DNA of 64,000 nucleotides from Petrolisthes cinctipes (GCA_033782935.1 JAWQEG010004717.1:32573-96572), one strand, 5' to 3'. Shown: positions 50,451 through 62,668, counted from the first letter of the stretch. The notes: generated by a model not told the origin, from the letters alone. Program-made: numbers and translations.

Positions 50451-51050
50451 ATTAAGCCTCCAGTCACTGTCAAAATAGGAAATGGTCCAATTGTTCCTCG
50501 GGTCTTGACTTCTGTGGGGGATGGTGGTGGTGATCGTCGTATTTGGTCGCTTAGCCAACAATTTTCTTTCATCCTCAGCAGCAGGACTGGAGATTTGACA
50601 ACATTTCTGAGTTTTTTCGGTTTATTATTGATTTCAGCCTCATTACCTCTCCATTTTTTATATATATCCTTTCTTGTATTACACCCATTTACCTGGTTAT
50701 GAGATACATTTTATAATATTTCTTTTACCACCTAACCTGGAATCTAAAGTTTTAGTTTGTGATGCAAATCCCTATTTTTGCTAGTTCTATAAATGAATAT
50801 ACTTTTATACTTACATAATTTACTATATGGCCAATTGGTTATAAGAGACTTGCAAAATATAACCATACCCCACATAATTTGGACTTATGGAAATAAATTA
50901 CCAGAGGGATTGAATTAAAACTATGAGGTGTACTGCTGAATGCAAAAAATAAAGTAAACACAAATTCCCTAATATTATTATGGAAGGATCAATACATTAG
51001 TTTTGAAACGCGTACAGACTGTAATAAAAGCATATAACTATAGCATGCTC
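50451..51050. promoter_or_regulatory. CRBN upstream region
   Basis: Presumed 5' UTR and promoter of CRBN on the minus strand; no TATA box or clear element was identified. Confidence 0.35.
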
Positions 51051-51052
51051 AT

Positions 51053-51290
51053 TCAAGAAATATGTATGCTCGCTCTACTGTATCTTTACCATTAGTAACC
51101 CGTTGAAAAAGAAGATCAAATAAATAATAATAATAAGAATAATAATAATAAATCGTGTCATTTCTGTCATTAAGAAATATGTATGCTTGCTTTTTCTCTA
51201 TAAGTAACCCGTTGAAAAAGCACACCAATAAAAAAAAATAATAATAATAAAAAAAAAAAGGTGTCGTATGTGTACTGTCATTTCCCTGAC
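51053..51290. repeat. Tandem duplication of about 117 bp with AAT runs
   Basis: AAGAAATATGTATGCTCGCT followed by AGTAACCCGTTGAAAAAG and AAT-rich DNA occurs first at about 51056 and again, slightly changed, from about 51173. Each copy ends in an AAT/A-rich tract. Confidence 0.75.
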
Positions 51291-51320
51291 GCCTGTACCA
51301 GTAACCTTTTGTATTTTGTA

Positions 51321-51425
51321 GGTGAGTATGTAATAGAATGTATGTATGTAATTGAATGTATGTAATAGTATGTATGTAATGGAATGTATGTAATAGTATG
51401 TAATGGAATGTAATAACCTTTGTAG
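51321..51425. repeat. ATGTATGTAAT-type minisatellite
   Basis: Short imperfect units of ATGTATGTAAT(AGT/GGA) repeated head to tail. Confidence 0.8.
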
Positions 51426-51532
51426 TGGATACAGAAGGTGACATTAATTATAAGTTCCGGTGAAAGGGAATCTCATAATCGTAGTAGTATTTTGTCGTGT
51501 GCCCTTTATATATTATTCCAACATAGTTTGGT

Positions 51533-51739
51533 AATTTATCGTGTGCTTTTTATATTACTCTTGGTCTAGTTGGTTAATAATGCAATGTAGTGTTACAGTA
51601 TGGATTTTTAAACAGTGATAAATTATGAAGTACAATTTATCGTATGCTTCTTATTATGTTACTCGTGGTCTTGATTAATAAGCAATGTAGTGTTATTAGA
51701 GTATGGAAATTTAAACAGTGATAAGTGATGAAGTACAAT
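51533..51739. repeat. Tandem duplication of about 101 bp
   Basis: AATTTATCGTGTGCTTTTTA at 51533 and AATTTATCGTATGCTTCTTA at 51634 begin two related units, each ending near AACAGTGATAA(A/G)T(T/G)ATGAAGTAC. They lie directly upstream of the family B MITE. Confidence 0.75.
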
Positions 51740-51774
51740 ATTATTCAGGAATGGGCCTGATGTAAGTTAATTAC

Positions 51775-52411
51775 GGTGAAAGTAGAGAAGTACTGAGTTC
51801 ACTATATTGTGTATTTTAGTATCATTATCCACTCTTTTGGACCATTCTAAGACACTTTTAATCTATGGTATTTCTCTCGGAGATGGCCTGTTTTCGAGAT
51901 AAAATACAAGTTAATTTGGATATTAGTCTGACCTAACCTAACCTAGACCACAGCAGACTACCGGGACCTAACCTGGGCAAACTACTGGGATATAACTGGT
52001 GTAAACTATCATAAAGTGACCAGGGCAAATTCCCCGGACCTAGCTTGATGTGGTAACACTGCGCGGCCCTAGCCAATAATTTAAGGAGTAGCCTGTCTCA
52101 CCACCCGCAACCGCATTATCCAACGCCCCCCCATGATTGCATGGGTCTTTAAGAACGTGGATTATCACTATAAGCAACGGAAATAATGGTAGGAAGTGTA
52201 TTATAAAGGCAGAACCATAGTGAAATGTGTGTTTTCCACCACCCATAACCCCACATTCCCACGGCTCCCCCATGTTTGTATTGGGGGTGAAAATGGGGCA
52301 TATCTCCAAGAGAAACACCATAGATGATAAGTGTCTTAGAATGGTCCAAAATAGTGGGTAATGATGGTAAAATATACAATATAGTGAACTCAGTACTTCT
52401 GTACTAATACC
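51775..52411. mobile_element. Family B MITE, long-arm copy
   Basis: It starts GGTGAAAGTAGAGAAGTACT and ends AGTACTTCTGTACTAATACC. The arms are inverted over about 125 bp (GAGTTCACTATATTG... and its complement). TTAATTAC (51767-51774) and CTAATTAC (52412-52419) form a 7-of-8 target duplication. The interior carries the CCTAACCTAACCTAGACC tract shared with family A. Confidence 0.82.
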
Positions 52412-52419
52412 CTAATTAC

Positions 52420-53280
52420 ACTTACAATCTGGGATATTTTTTATCTAAGTTAGCAACACGCAGGACGTCAATAGCGAATAACAATGTAATCATATAAGTT
52501 GCGCTTGTCCATAATGTCTTTTCGACTTGAGGTTTTCAAAATGCAATGTTTAATAGTGTATTATTAACGAATCTGTTATTCAAATCTGTCGCAAATGAAT
52601 GTTTTTGGAGATATCACCCCCCCCCCCTTCCCCCCACCCAATCTCCAAAAACACTAATTTTCACCAGATTTGAACTACAGATTCGTCTGAAAATCACCAT
52701 AACTCATTAAGTTGAATTAGGTAGATGTGACCTAACCTAACTTAATGAGGACTCTACAAACTACCCAGACCTAACCTTAGCAATCTACTGGGACCTGAAT
52801 GTAAACACCCGTTGGAAAATCTTGAATCGGTATTGTACGTACCTTTTTATTCGAGAGTGGCGGTGTTTTGAATGGGTGGATAGAGCTTGGCTGCCTCTAT
52901 GAAGAAGCGGTGGATTTCCTAATCACCTACTTCATTGGGGACAGACGGACACTTGATACAAAGGGAAGCCATTGTTATGAATTTGAAATTGAGGCTCATT
53001 AATCAAGCACACTGATTGGCCGTCCACGTGCATTAATACACAGCCAGTGGAGTGAAAATATCACTGTTGACCGGATAGGACTATGGCCGCTGTACACCCC
53101 AAGGATAAAGAAAAATTGAACCAATTAAGGGTGGTTGTATTACGAAAGATATTCATTTGCAACGGAAATAACCTATGAGGAAATGACGTACAGTACGTGT
53201 ACTAAGAAATATATTTGACAGAAAAGAATTGATGGTAATGATTATGGACAAGCACCCATATTACTTGTTACTTGTTGTTG
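52420..53280. other. Non-coding DNA with a C-rich run at 52615-52640
   Basis: Short MITE-like words (CTAACCTAACTTAATGAGG, GACCTAACC) recur near 52730-52795. An ATG at about 53082 opens 31 codons with a plausible context, but no donor or downstream exon could be tied to it. Confidence 0.4.
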
Positions 53281-53640
53281 GATATTCTATGCCCCGCTCC
53301 ACCAGCAGATGGTGCTCCGCAGGGCCTCTCTCAATATTACTAAACACTATAATCACTTGTAATACTCATATCATCCGTGTCGTAACACTCAGCGAACAGA
53401 TGTGTTTTCAGTCTTTTCTTAAAAATCGTGCAATTTTCACTACTCCGGACATCTAATGGCAATTCATTAAAGAGCCTTGGTGCACACCTTTCAAACGCTC
53501 TGAAACCCATTGTCAGAATACTCCTTGGCTCATTTAACCTGTATTGATCATCACTATGCCTGAGTTCCATTGAGGTATTTACTTGAAAACCTCTTAAAAG
53601 ATTCATCAAGTACTCCGGTTTTCCAAATATATAATATATA
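53281..53640 (-). mobile_element. 3' end of a CR1/L2-like non-LTR retrotransposon
   Basis: The minus strand encodes a typical LINE reverse-transcriptase tail: GFRAFERCAPRLFNELPLDV followed by RSSENCTIFKKRLKTHLF. Such tails end CR1/L2-type ORF2 proteins. Only the last 90-100 residues remain, the usual 5' truncation of dead LINEs, followed by the LINE 3' UTR-like GAGCACCATCTGCTGGTGG. Confidence 0.78.
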
Positions 53641-53826
53641 CCTCATATTATTGTAATGATAATGGAGGTATTAATGTTCACCATAAATAATAGCCATTAT
53701 TCTTGCATTCACTGTGTTTATTATGACAGTAAGTTAGCTGAAATTACTCAGTATCACAACCATTATTTTACCCAATGGCTTCTGCTGAGCCCATCTAGCC
53801 ACCTTCGTCACAAAGCCATAATCCAC

Positions 53827-53989
53827 TTAAGGGGAGATTCTCATGTTGGTGAAGTGGAAGGCTACTGATTCCTCTTAACTATGCCAGAAAACAGACACCC
53901 TCAAAGGTACTGATAGGGGATCTGTTTCTTGGCATAGTTTGGAGGAATTAAAGACCTTCAAATTCACCAATAAATGAATCACCCCTTAA
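53827..53989. mobile_element. TTAA-type hairpin MITE
   Basis: It starts TTAAGGGGAGATTCTCATGT and ends AATGAATCACCCCTTAA, with the family centre TGGCATAGTTTGGAGGAAT. Structure and length match the 7-kb copies. Confidence 0.8.
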
Positions 53990-54106
53990 ATACCTCAGAC
54001 AATCACTCCTACCTATGTAATTCCTTGCTTCTCAGTGCTATATAAATTACACTTAAATTATGTAGACCTAATCTTGATGCTGTTACAGTCTTCTTCATAT
54101 GCTTTT

Positions 54107-54217
54107 CTATTAACATTTATGGTGTTAACGATGGCATGGTACTGGTACAATGGTTCTGTAGTGTCTTCTTACCAATACCAAGCCATCGTCAACACCATGA
54201 ATGTTTTTGCTTACGGC
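54107..54217. repeat. Foldback repeat, GTATGCAAGAAC family, copy 3
   Basis: ATGGTGTTAACGATGGCATG on the left and CCATCGTCAACACCATGAAT on the right are inverted. It is the cleanest copy of this family in the window. Confidence 0.65.
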
Positions 54218-54710
54218 CCATAGCTGCACTCACTAGATAATATTTACATTCATTCCTCCAGGTCAAGCAGTGTGATGGTGGATGTGTTACCAAAGACATG
54301 TGATGGTGGAGATCCATGGAGTGCTGGGTACTGGGACAAGACACAAACTCATCCCTTGCTGTCTTCATCATCATCACTTCATAATGGTTGGTTTTGTGAG
54401 GTTTTTATTTGAGATGTACTTTTTTTCATACCTTGTCAGATTAATGCTGTTATTGCATTCCCAGTCTTGGTTACATATCAGTCACTTTGAAGTCAGATTT
54501 CTAAATACATGCCCCTCTGACTGCCGTTAAAGACAGCATAACCTTTATTAATTAGGTGGCTTTATGAAACACAGTCACTTTTGGAGAATAACAATTGAAA
54601 AGATTTAGTAAATGTAGCATCGTTGATCCTATCATTATAAATTATACCATGTTATTATATATATAGTAGTTATGTGTATAACCTTTGTCTCAATGTTTGT
54701 TTATACAGAA

Positions 54711-56215
54711 TATGAGAGGGGATCCTCAGTCATTAACAACAGGGGAAGAAATGAGTACTCCAACCGAGACAGAAGCCATCAAGGTCGAGGTCGTGGCCAT
54801 TGGAACCGGCACTCATCTGGCTCACAATACATTCCAGCACCTAGATTACACAACCCACCCAGAAAAAAAAATTACCAATATAGCGGAACACGTCTGAATC
54901 AAAATGTAAGCGCTGTTTGGGGTGTTGTCTTTTGCAGAATTTAACTATTAACAACAATACAATACTTATGAGGCTGCCAGGACGCATCTGAGGCTTTATG
55001 TCTAGGTATCTCGAATGAAATAGGACATGATTTTGGACCCCTCTCAATTTTTTCAAGATCACAGGTGGGGACATAAAGTGGGCTTCCTGCCTTTTGTCCT
55101 CATCTTCCACAATATATAAAAATATAATGAGATTCCCTGTTCTGGGTCTCAGACTTTTTCACTACTGATCATGGGTTCCATTGGCAGCTTATGATATTAC
55201 CACATTACCAACAAATTTCAATGCTTGTAACTCAGTAAATGTTTGAAAATAGACAGACATTTACTAACACATCTTAGAATATGACTAATAAACACCTCAT
55301 GAAGTTTTTCTAGGGGCAAACTGTATGTTTTATTCAGACTGAATCTGTAAGCTCCAAATATAAAAGCAGTTAGAATACATCTTGATAAACCTTGTTCTGA
55401 GCATCTCGTATTTTCTATTCTGGCTTATCGAGTTAATAGAGAGTTATACTTGCAGCTGGTAGATGATTTTTACTCTAGATTGTGTGGCTTGAATGAAGTA
55501 CATCTTGAAAATAATGAATTATTCATTTTGGACTTTAACTTCTATTTTAGATGCTTGGAGAATGTCTTGCCGAGTTTAAATGTTACCCAACTATGCACCC
55601 TGACACCAAGTGTCGTCCCTTCCATGGTGGAGCTTGTGCCTGTCTACCCTTCAGTGTGGTGAGTACAGCCCATGTGTTTTGCAATCATAAGGAATAGAGT
55701 GCTGTGTAATTAAAAATTTTCATGTTACCCCACTTGCAGAGCCAAACCTGGATCGTGAAACTGTTGTACTGTGAATTGTCTTGCTAGACAAGTGTTTCTC
55801 TGAGTGGAGTGTGGTTCCGTCCTGTATTATGTCAGAGGAGTATTCAGTTGTGTGTTATTGTTCCCTCATTCATGACACATTGAACTTCATCTTTGGCCTG
55901 GAGAGAAAATGGAAGATTATGTATGAATTATGACTACACATTGATCAAAAATAGTAGCTGTACACACATGACTCAGGTTACTGATTTTTAGACTAATCAC
56001 CACACAATACTGTACTCTACTTCTTTTACCTCTGTATTACTCCCAAGTAACAGAAATACCTCACACCTCTTTTTGTTTGTAGATGCACTATTATGAACAA
56101 GAATTTTTACCCATAGAAATAAAGTTCATGAAAAAACTATATCGACAAGGAGACAAGGGATTAATTGCTGCAAAACTATACAATGCAACTTGCGATATTT
56201 CAGAGTGGATTCCAG
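54711..56215 (+). CDS. Three exons of an RG-rich protein, unrecognised
   Basis: Exons about 54711-54906 (acceptor TTTATACAG, donor AAT|GTAAGC), 55551-55659 (acceptor CTATTTTAG, donor GTG|GTGAGT) and 56083-56215 (acceptor GTTTGTAG, donor CAG|GTACAG) link in one frame. The first begins with two bases completing a codon from an unseen upstream exon; the last ends one base into a codon, so the gene is partial. The first exon is Arg/Gly/Asn rich (RGRNEYSNRDRSHQGRGRGH), as in many RNA-binding proteins. The second is cysteine-rich (ECLAEFKCYPTMHPDTKCRP then FHGGACACLPFS). The third reads MHYYEQEFLPIEIKFMKKLY. A faint likeness of the third exon to Maelstrom domains is too weak to name it. Exon edges are good to a few bases. 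Confidence 0.45.
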
Positions 56216-58001
56216 GTACAGTATATTGTCAAGACTGTACAGCTGTATAAAGAACCTATTAAATTATAAGGTAGCCACTTTTCTATAAAGTATTAATCTC
56301 CAATTTGAGCATTGGTTGTAACAATTCAGTACAGTACTTATACAGTAAGCTATAAAAAAGGTTATGTCTGTTATGCTGATTGTATGTCAGCTATGTTGAT
56401 GTGAAGTATGTCATAGATTGTACAAAATATATAAATTCCATATGTGGATGAGGTGGTGGTGACATTATTTCACTATTTCTCTTGCTGATATGTGTGTACA
56501 AAATTGTGTATATTGGGGTGTGTTTCTAGTTCTACTTCTGAGACCTGAGTCATGGGGTTGTACAGGACTGTACAGTACCAGCCAATCTTCTGTGCATCCT
56601 TATTATTTTTTTTCTTCACAATTTAATTGTCTCTTGTGCTAGTTTGGGGTTGCATATACAGTAATGCAAATAATGAGATGGATGGATGAGGCAATGGGAA
56701 TTATCACCAGCTATGGACATAAGCAGGTTTATTGTTTTAGTGCAGTGCTATAATGTCTTTATGGTACAGTATTTGTATTGTAGTGTCTGTCATCACTGTA
56801 ATGGAAAAAATATTAGCATCACAAGCCATAAATTCTTACCCACTCTTTCATCAGCTGCAAGGAAACTTTGTTCAAGGTCTTTCCTTGATGACGGTGTAAA
56901 TTTTTACCATTTCTTAGGGTAAATAAATATCTGACCATTCAGCCATTTAGAAGTGTTGGTACAGTAATATTTTGTGTATAATATGTGCTTCTGGTTTACC
57001 TCAGTGTAGAAATTATGGCTCGTGGTTGTATAGGTGTTCGTTCAGGTCATGTGATCAGAATTTATTTTGAATATTTGTGGATGCTCTTGAACTGTCTTTC
57101 CTGTCTTATGTATTTTTGGTATGTAAAGATTGTCAGATATTTGTGTTCATGTTGGTAATGTTTGCAGTTCTTTTATGTAATGTGGCAAATTTACCTTGAT
57201 ATGACTTATCTATATACAGTTAATGAGGATATTTTTATTATTATTGTACCGGTTAAACTACATATAATACCTACAGTACGACAGTAACGAGTACTTCACT
57301 TCAGCTGTCTACACTGATGTGTAAGTGAACCGCTCTCACTAGCACATTATTATTTTTATTATTATTTTTTATTTTTATTTTATTATTATTGTCTGTGCAG
57401 TATTTAGGTGTGTGGGTTGTTAGGCTGAGATATCAAAAACTGGTACTCGTGGTGTCATTTTTTCTCAGATCAAGGTAAAGTACCATTAAAATATTCTAAC
57501 ATGAAGAGTTACGGCAGTATCTTTGCCAATCAACCCACTGGTATGATTCAGAGTGGTGTATGAATGTGTGGTTGAGAAGGAACTATGACATTGAACCAGT
57601 GAAAGGCTTAGGGGGGACTGACAAGGGAGGGCAGCCTATAATATAATTAAGGGAAAGGCACCTTGGCATTGGTGGAGATGGTGTGGTGACAACACTTGCT
57701 GGGCTTCCTGAGTGACTGGATGGCTGCTGGTCATAATGTTGAGACGATGAGGTGAATGGCTAGATGAATAATCGTATGAGTGACTGATTGATTGATTGTT
57801 CATAAATAACAAGTAAAAGAGATTAATTAGTTTATTGAGCATTAGTGAGTGCCTGGAAAATACATATTGCTTGAGTGGCTAACTGCTATTGTGAGTGGAT
57901 GACTGTGGCTGGCTGACTGACTGACTTACTGACTGAACATTTGGTTGACTGACTGTTACCATGACTGCCTGTCTGATATCGTGACGGACTGGTTGATACA
58001 T

Positions 58002-58024
58002 ACACACACACACACACACACACA
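58002..58024. repeat. (AC)n microsatellite
   Basis: About 11 AC units after a CTGACTGA-rich region. Confidence 0.92.
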
Positions 58025-58088
58025 TACGTTCGTCACGCTTCTTCACCTTGCTTTCACTTGTGTAGAGAAGTGCTTAGGTTAACAATCT

Positions 58089-58112
58089 CAGAGAGAGAGA
58101 GAGAGAGAGAGA
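58089..58112. repeat. (AG)n microsatellite
   Basis: About 11 AG units, 65 bp from the AC run. Confidence 0.92.
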
Positions 58113-58618
58113 AGCCTAAAGAGTGCTTTCATTTTGTGCTGCTACTGCACTTCCTCTCTTCCTCACTGCTTTATTTGTTTTCGCATCTTCTACTTACACA
58201 CAGACAGCGGCTTCATTAACACTCAGGAGAACATATATGGGATCTGTGATTGTATACACCTTTATATTATGCCATGAAACCAATTCCTACAGTAACAGTA
58301 GTGTATGTGCAGGGGCCCTACCCAAATATCACAATCCATTCATTATTATTTATGGCCTAAGCTGTTGTTTACGAGATAATTGGAGACTTTTGTAGGTTAC
58401 CAATAATAAGACAGAGTCCTCCAGGCCGTGCTAGGAAACAGCTAAAATTGGTGTTGTAAGGAAAAAAGAGAAAAATGCTGTACAACCACCAGGCAGTCGG
58501 GTCACATGTCAAGGATTGTCATTTTTTCTCCCATGATGCACTTTTCCTTTCGGCTTGCACACCCAAGCCTAGAGGAATTAGTTATCTCAAGACCCCAAAA
58601 GAATAATAACGAGATAAA

Positions 58619-58645
58619 TGTATAAATAAATAAATAAATAAATAG
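58619..58645. repeat. (TAAA)n microsatellite
   Basis: Five to six TAAA units. Confidence 0.85.
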
Positions 58646-59642
58646 TGTAGGCTGCCCCAGTTCCCCACTTGCCCCTTTTTTTAACAAAAGAATGAAGCTG
58701 TCACCAGAGGAGGGAGTTTTAAAATGGACAGTTGCTAAATAGGTAGACGAAGCTAGTATTACGTTGGGATAGAGACTAGCAGCACCGTCACTAGCTGATG
58801 AAAATGAGTGGCGTAGGATTAGTGGTTTGACGGGTTAATCTGTTGTCAGAGATTTAGATAAGAAAAATTGACCCACTACTTTATTATTTTGTTTTCTGGG
58901 ACAGTTTTGAGTACAGTATAATCGCCCCCTAGTACAGCCTTATTAGATGATGAGCCCATTGAGTGCTGTGAACATTTACCTACGAGATCAGGCCAGCAAG
59001 TAGAGTGTCTTAATAGATTACTGTTCGGTTTATAAGATATCTTTTTGTACTGTACAGACAGACGACAAAACATTTCATTGTCGGTGGTAACAATTCTTGG
59101 AGTGCAGATTGTATAACACTCAGGCTCGTCACTCTGTTAGGACATCTGCAGTGCGTGGTACTTTACCTGCTGAATGACACAGTATATTATCATCATGTTT
59201 TGAAAGCAATTTTACTCGTTCGTGAAGCACCACAGGACTGTCTCATTATAATTATACTATGCCCTGGATATAGGCTTCATCTTTACCTCTCATCAAAGAA
59301 CTTGTACTGTATCTATATCGACATTTACATAATAATGAAAACAGTGGATTATGTATTCGCCCTTTATATACATGTAGCTGTGTTATATGCGAGTTTATCG
59401 GTACCGTACGTACTTCTTCAAGCAACTTCAATTTATGGAATGACGAGAGTAACTACCGCTATATGTTTTGTGGCTGGCTGAACGGTTCTCGACAACCCCC
59501 GGAAATCTGTGACGGTATACAGCATATAGTTCTGTTGACATGTAAATATTAAATGGAAAAGTGCCAAAGTGCTAAGAGCCTGAATGTGTGGGTGAGGAGA
59601 AACCATACTAACACACAGTGATAATAAACCCCAGGCAGTACA

Positions 59643-59670
59643 ACACACACACACACACACACACACACAC
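59643..59670. repeat. (AC)n microsatellite
   Basis: About 14 AC units. Confidence 0.95.
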
Positions 59671-61193
59671 GGGCGCAGAACCTTTCTCAAGTAAATGACC
59701 CGTGTGCAATTAACTTGATATAAACTGGTTATTGCTGTGGCCCAGATACAGTACAACATTTTTTTTTCGTTTTCTTTTTTGAGAAGCTAAATGATTATTA
59801 TTTTTATGGCAAGACTGTAGCAGAGGTGATATACTATATAGTGCAGTCAGTCAGGTATTTTTTTTCCGGCGTCTTGTGACAGAGTAGGCTAACAAATTGT
59901 GCGGGAGGTAAATCTTGCTGTTCTTGGAATAAGCTTTAATATTAGCTTCACAACTCTCTAATCACAAACACTATACAAGACCCATTTCACAGACCTATTC
60001 CAGTCCTCCCCTCCCATGTCTTTGCATTCTGTACAAATACATTCCTGCGTTTTATTTATTCGGTATGTGGAATTATGTCATTAAGGATATGGTGTGGTGG
60101 CGTTGGTCATGTTTCTATATTTAAATAGTCGTCCACTGTTTGTAGCATAGCGGGGGGGATGTACAGTCTTGGTCAAAAATAATCATCCATGTAGGAGTAA
60201 CTCACGTAAGATATTGACAGCTTCCCTCTGTTCCTTAGCTGATAAACTTTCCAATAAATTGGTTAAGTAGCATCGTTTAATTTAATACAAGCAGCTACAC
60301 ACTACTTAAAACTATAACATTATATGTGAGCATGAAAACATTAGACAGCAAATTGTTAAAGTTACTCATATGTGGATGATTTTTATTGACCACGACTGTA
60401 CTATATATTGGCCACAAGAATTCGTACACATGCTCTTGTTTTCGAGGGTTTACAACATATAGAAAATGTAAGATTAGGTAACTGCAATACAACATTATTT
60501 TTAGGTTTGTTGTTTTGCTAATCACCGAGGCACTTGGTAGACAATTCACTACAGTACTTCCAGAATAATTGCCTCTTTTTCCATATAGCCTGTGTAAGAA
60601 TTCCTGTGGCCAACCGTACTATGGTGCACAAAAGTAATTCCCTTAGCCAGCTACAACAGAACTGAAATCTATACCTGCGGTTCAAACAACAAAACAAAAT
60701 TCACCATCTATATACCCTACAGTATGTTGTTTAGTCATTGAACCACAATTGATTCAGTTATATCATAGCTTGGTGAAGGAGCGAACTTTTGTGCACCGTG
60801 GTACTGTATGCAAGTTTGCCAGAAGGAGTGAGAGATACAGGTGATGTCAAGTGTGGTATTTACGTCACAAATAGCTCTATACATAGTGTAAACAGCCAGC
60901 TAGCGTGCCAACTGTGTAGCCAACTAGTGCACCTGGTCTGGCTCCTGGTGCTGCTGGGGCGAACAAGGTGATGTCAAGAATAAGAGACTTATTGTTGAGG
61001 TGATGTAGGCCACATATTGGTACAAGCACACACGGCCCACACCACCCTATACATACACTGTTTGGGTGGGGTGGCTGGGGTCAGGGGTGTAATATTTTTA
61101 AATCTTTAGAGCGACGGATGCTTTCTGGTGAATTTTAAACCATCTGGCGTTCATCCAATTATGCCTTTGTGTCTTTTCGTGGTTTATCAGGTC

Positions 61194-61360
61194 TTTCAAG
61201 GGGAGAAACTCGTGACAGTCAATTGGAAGGCTACTGAATCCCTTAAACTATGCCACAATACAGATTCTCTATTAGTTTCATTGACGTCATTTGTTTCCTT
61301 GCATAGTTTGGAGAGATCAGTAGTCCTCAAATTTAAAATAAAATAAATTTCTCCCCTTAA
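61194..61360. mobile_element. TTAA-type hairpin MITE, eroded left end
   Basis: It starts near TTTCAAGGGGAGAAACTCGT and ends AAATTTCTCCCCTTAA. The centre has CTTGCATAGTTTGGAGAGATC. The left TTAA has mutated to TCAA. Confidence 0.62.
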
Positions 61361-61454
61361 AGAGGCCCCTCCCTCCCTCCTCCCTCCGGCTTTGTTGAGG
61401 AGGTCAAGTGGGTTACTAGGAGAGCTGGAGATCTTTATGGTTGCACGTTGTGTT

Positions 61455-61700
61455 CTACTAAACTTACTGGCCTACCTATTACCTACCTACCTAGGGAATT
61501 ACCCAGCTGCCTACCTACAGCTACTTGTCTAATTATTTATCTACCTACCCTGTTGCCTATCTACCTATTCATTGAATCTATTCCCTGTCTACTTACCTAC
61601 CCACTATTTCCTATGTGCCGACCTATCTATTTAGTTTCTTATATGCGTAGCTTCCTACTACTCGTACCTTACCAAACCCACTTCCCTATCTGCCGACCTA
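61455..61700. repeat. (CTAC)-rich low-complexity region
   Basis: Imperfect CCTACCTA units dominate this stretch; the open frame across it is a repeat artefact. Confidence 0.85.
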
Positions 61701-61831
61701 TCCAACCCAACTTCTAAACAATAATTTACAATCCAGTGGGGTACAGTATATATCGGTAGTTATAGTTTTTGTGTACGAAAAACAATTCCCTGTCATATAT
61801 ACTCAACCCCCTCCTCCCGACTAAACGTTCT

Positions 61832-61977
61832 TCAGGGGGAAATTTAGTGTTGGTAAATCTGGAGCAATTGATTCCTTCAAACTATTCCAGGCAACAGAAC
61901 ACCATTATTTCTGCTCCTCTGGCATACTTTGGAGGAATCAAGGTGCTCTAATGTACCAAAAGTGTATTACCCCTTAA
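61832..61977. mobile_element. TTAA-type hairpin MITE, GTGTTGGTA subfamily
   Basis: GGGGGAAATTTAGTGTTGGTA at the left and CCAAAAGTGTATTACCCCTTAA at the right are inverted, with TACTTTGGAGGAATCAAGG inside. It is a distinct subfamily shared with 62507-62668. Confidence 0.6.
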
Positions 61978-62057
61978 TTAAAGCAAGGGGCTAAGACTAT
62001 ATGCGTTATTACAGATTCTTTCTAACTACTCTCGAAAACAAAATCTAGTCGTGTACC

Positions 62058-62153
62058 GAGATACTAGTCTGTCTCCTGGCATGGCTGTATAACTTTAGAG
62101 GAATGAGATACTAGTCTGTCTCCTGGCATGGCTGTATAACTTTAGAGGAATGA
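62058..62153. repeat. 48-bp tandem duplication inside MITE-like DNA
   Basis: GAGATACTAGTCTGTCTCCT...TTTAGAGGAATGA occurs twice in a row without visible change. The flanks (TCTAACTACTCTCGAAAACA, AACCATCCAATTCGCCCAC) resemble an eroded TTAA-type MITE. Confidence 0.85.
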
Positions 62154-62431
62154 GAAACCATCCAATTCGCCCACAACCAAGTGCCCTCATATGGTGGCCA
62201 CAGTTATATAACACTGGTCAGCAACTTGAGTAGACTTGAGGGCAGACACTGAGCTTAGCAACAACAGAGCCCAGTAACAGTTGTTCCTCCATGTCAGCTG
62301 TGGTTCAATAAGAGGGTCGTATACTTAGTAACTACAAGAGCTATAGCTGTTATCAGGTCATCACATAACATAATCACTAGAGTTCGTTTTTGTATCATTG
62401 TGTGACTTTGATCTCACCCCTACTTGACTTT

Positions 62432-62433
<2 letters not shown>

Positions 62434-62478
<45 letters not shown>
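62434..62478. repeat. (AC)n microsatellite
   Basis: About 22 AC units, just before the TTAA element at 62507. Confidence 0.95.
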
Positions 62479-62481
<3 letters not shown>

Positions 62482-62506
62482 CAGTGAACAAAAGTACTAA
62501 TTCGGC

Positions 62507-62668
62507 TTAAAGGGGATAGTATACTTTTGGTACATTGAAGCACCTTGATTCCTCCAAAGTATGACAAGAAACAGGACCAGAGTAGCAAAAATAATGGTAG
62601 CCTGTTGCCTGGGCTAATTTGGAGGAATCATATGCTCCAGATTCACCAACAGTGTACTACCCACTTAA
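62507..62668. mobile_element. TTAA-type hairpin MITE, GTATACTTTTGG subfamily
   Basis: It starts TTAAAGGGGATAGTATACTT and ends ACAGTGTACTACCCACTTAA. The centre has TCCTCCAAAGTATGAC and ATTTGGAGGAATCATATG. Its right TTAA (62665-62668) is also the left edge of the G-rich inverted element. Confidence 0.72.

Larger units (their letters stand above)
56216..61193. other. Mostly non-coding DNA with microsatellites
   Basis: No further exon of the RG-rich gene was identified. A CTGACTGA-type repeat lies near 57895-57960, and AC/AG runs at 58002, 58090 and 59643. The remaining sequence may be a long intron. Confidence 0.45.

Noticed and set aside
53082..53177. Small open frame MAAVHPKDKEKLNQLR as a first exon of the RG-rich gene
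   Set aside because: No consensus donor follows in a usable phase and no link to 54711 could be shown.
56083..56215. Firm naming of the RG-rich gene as Maelstrom
   Set aside because: The likeness (EQEFLPIEI and following) is short and the diagnostic Glu-His-Cys-Cys residues are not in the visible exons.
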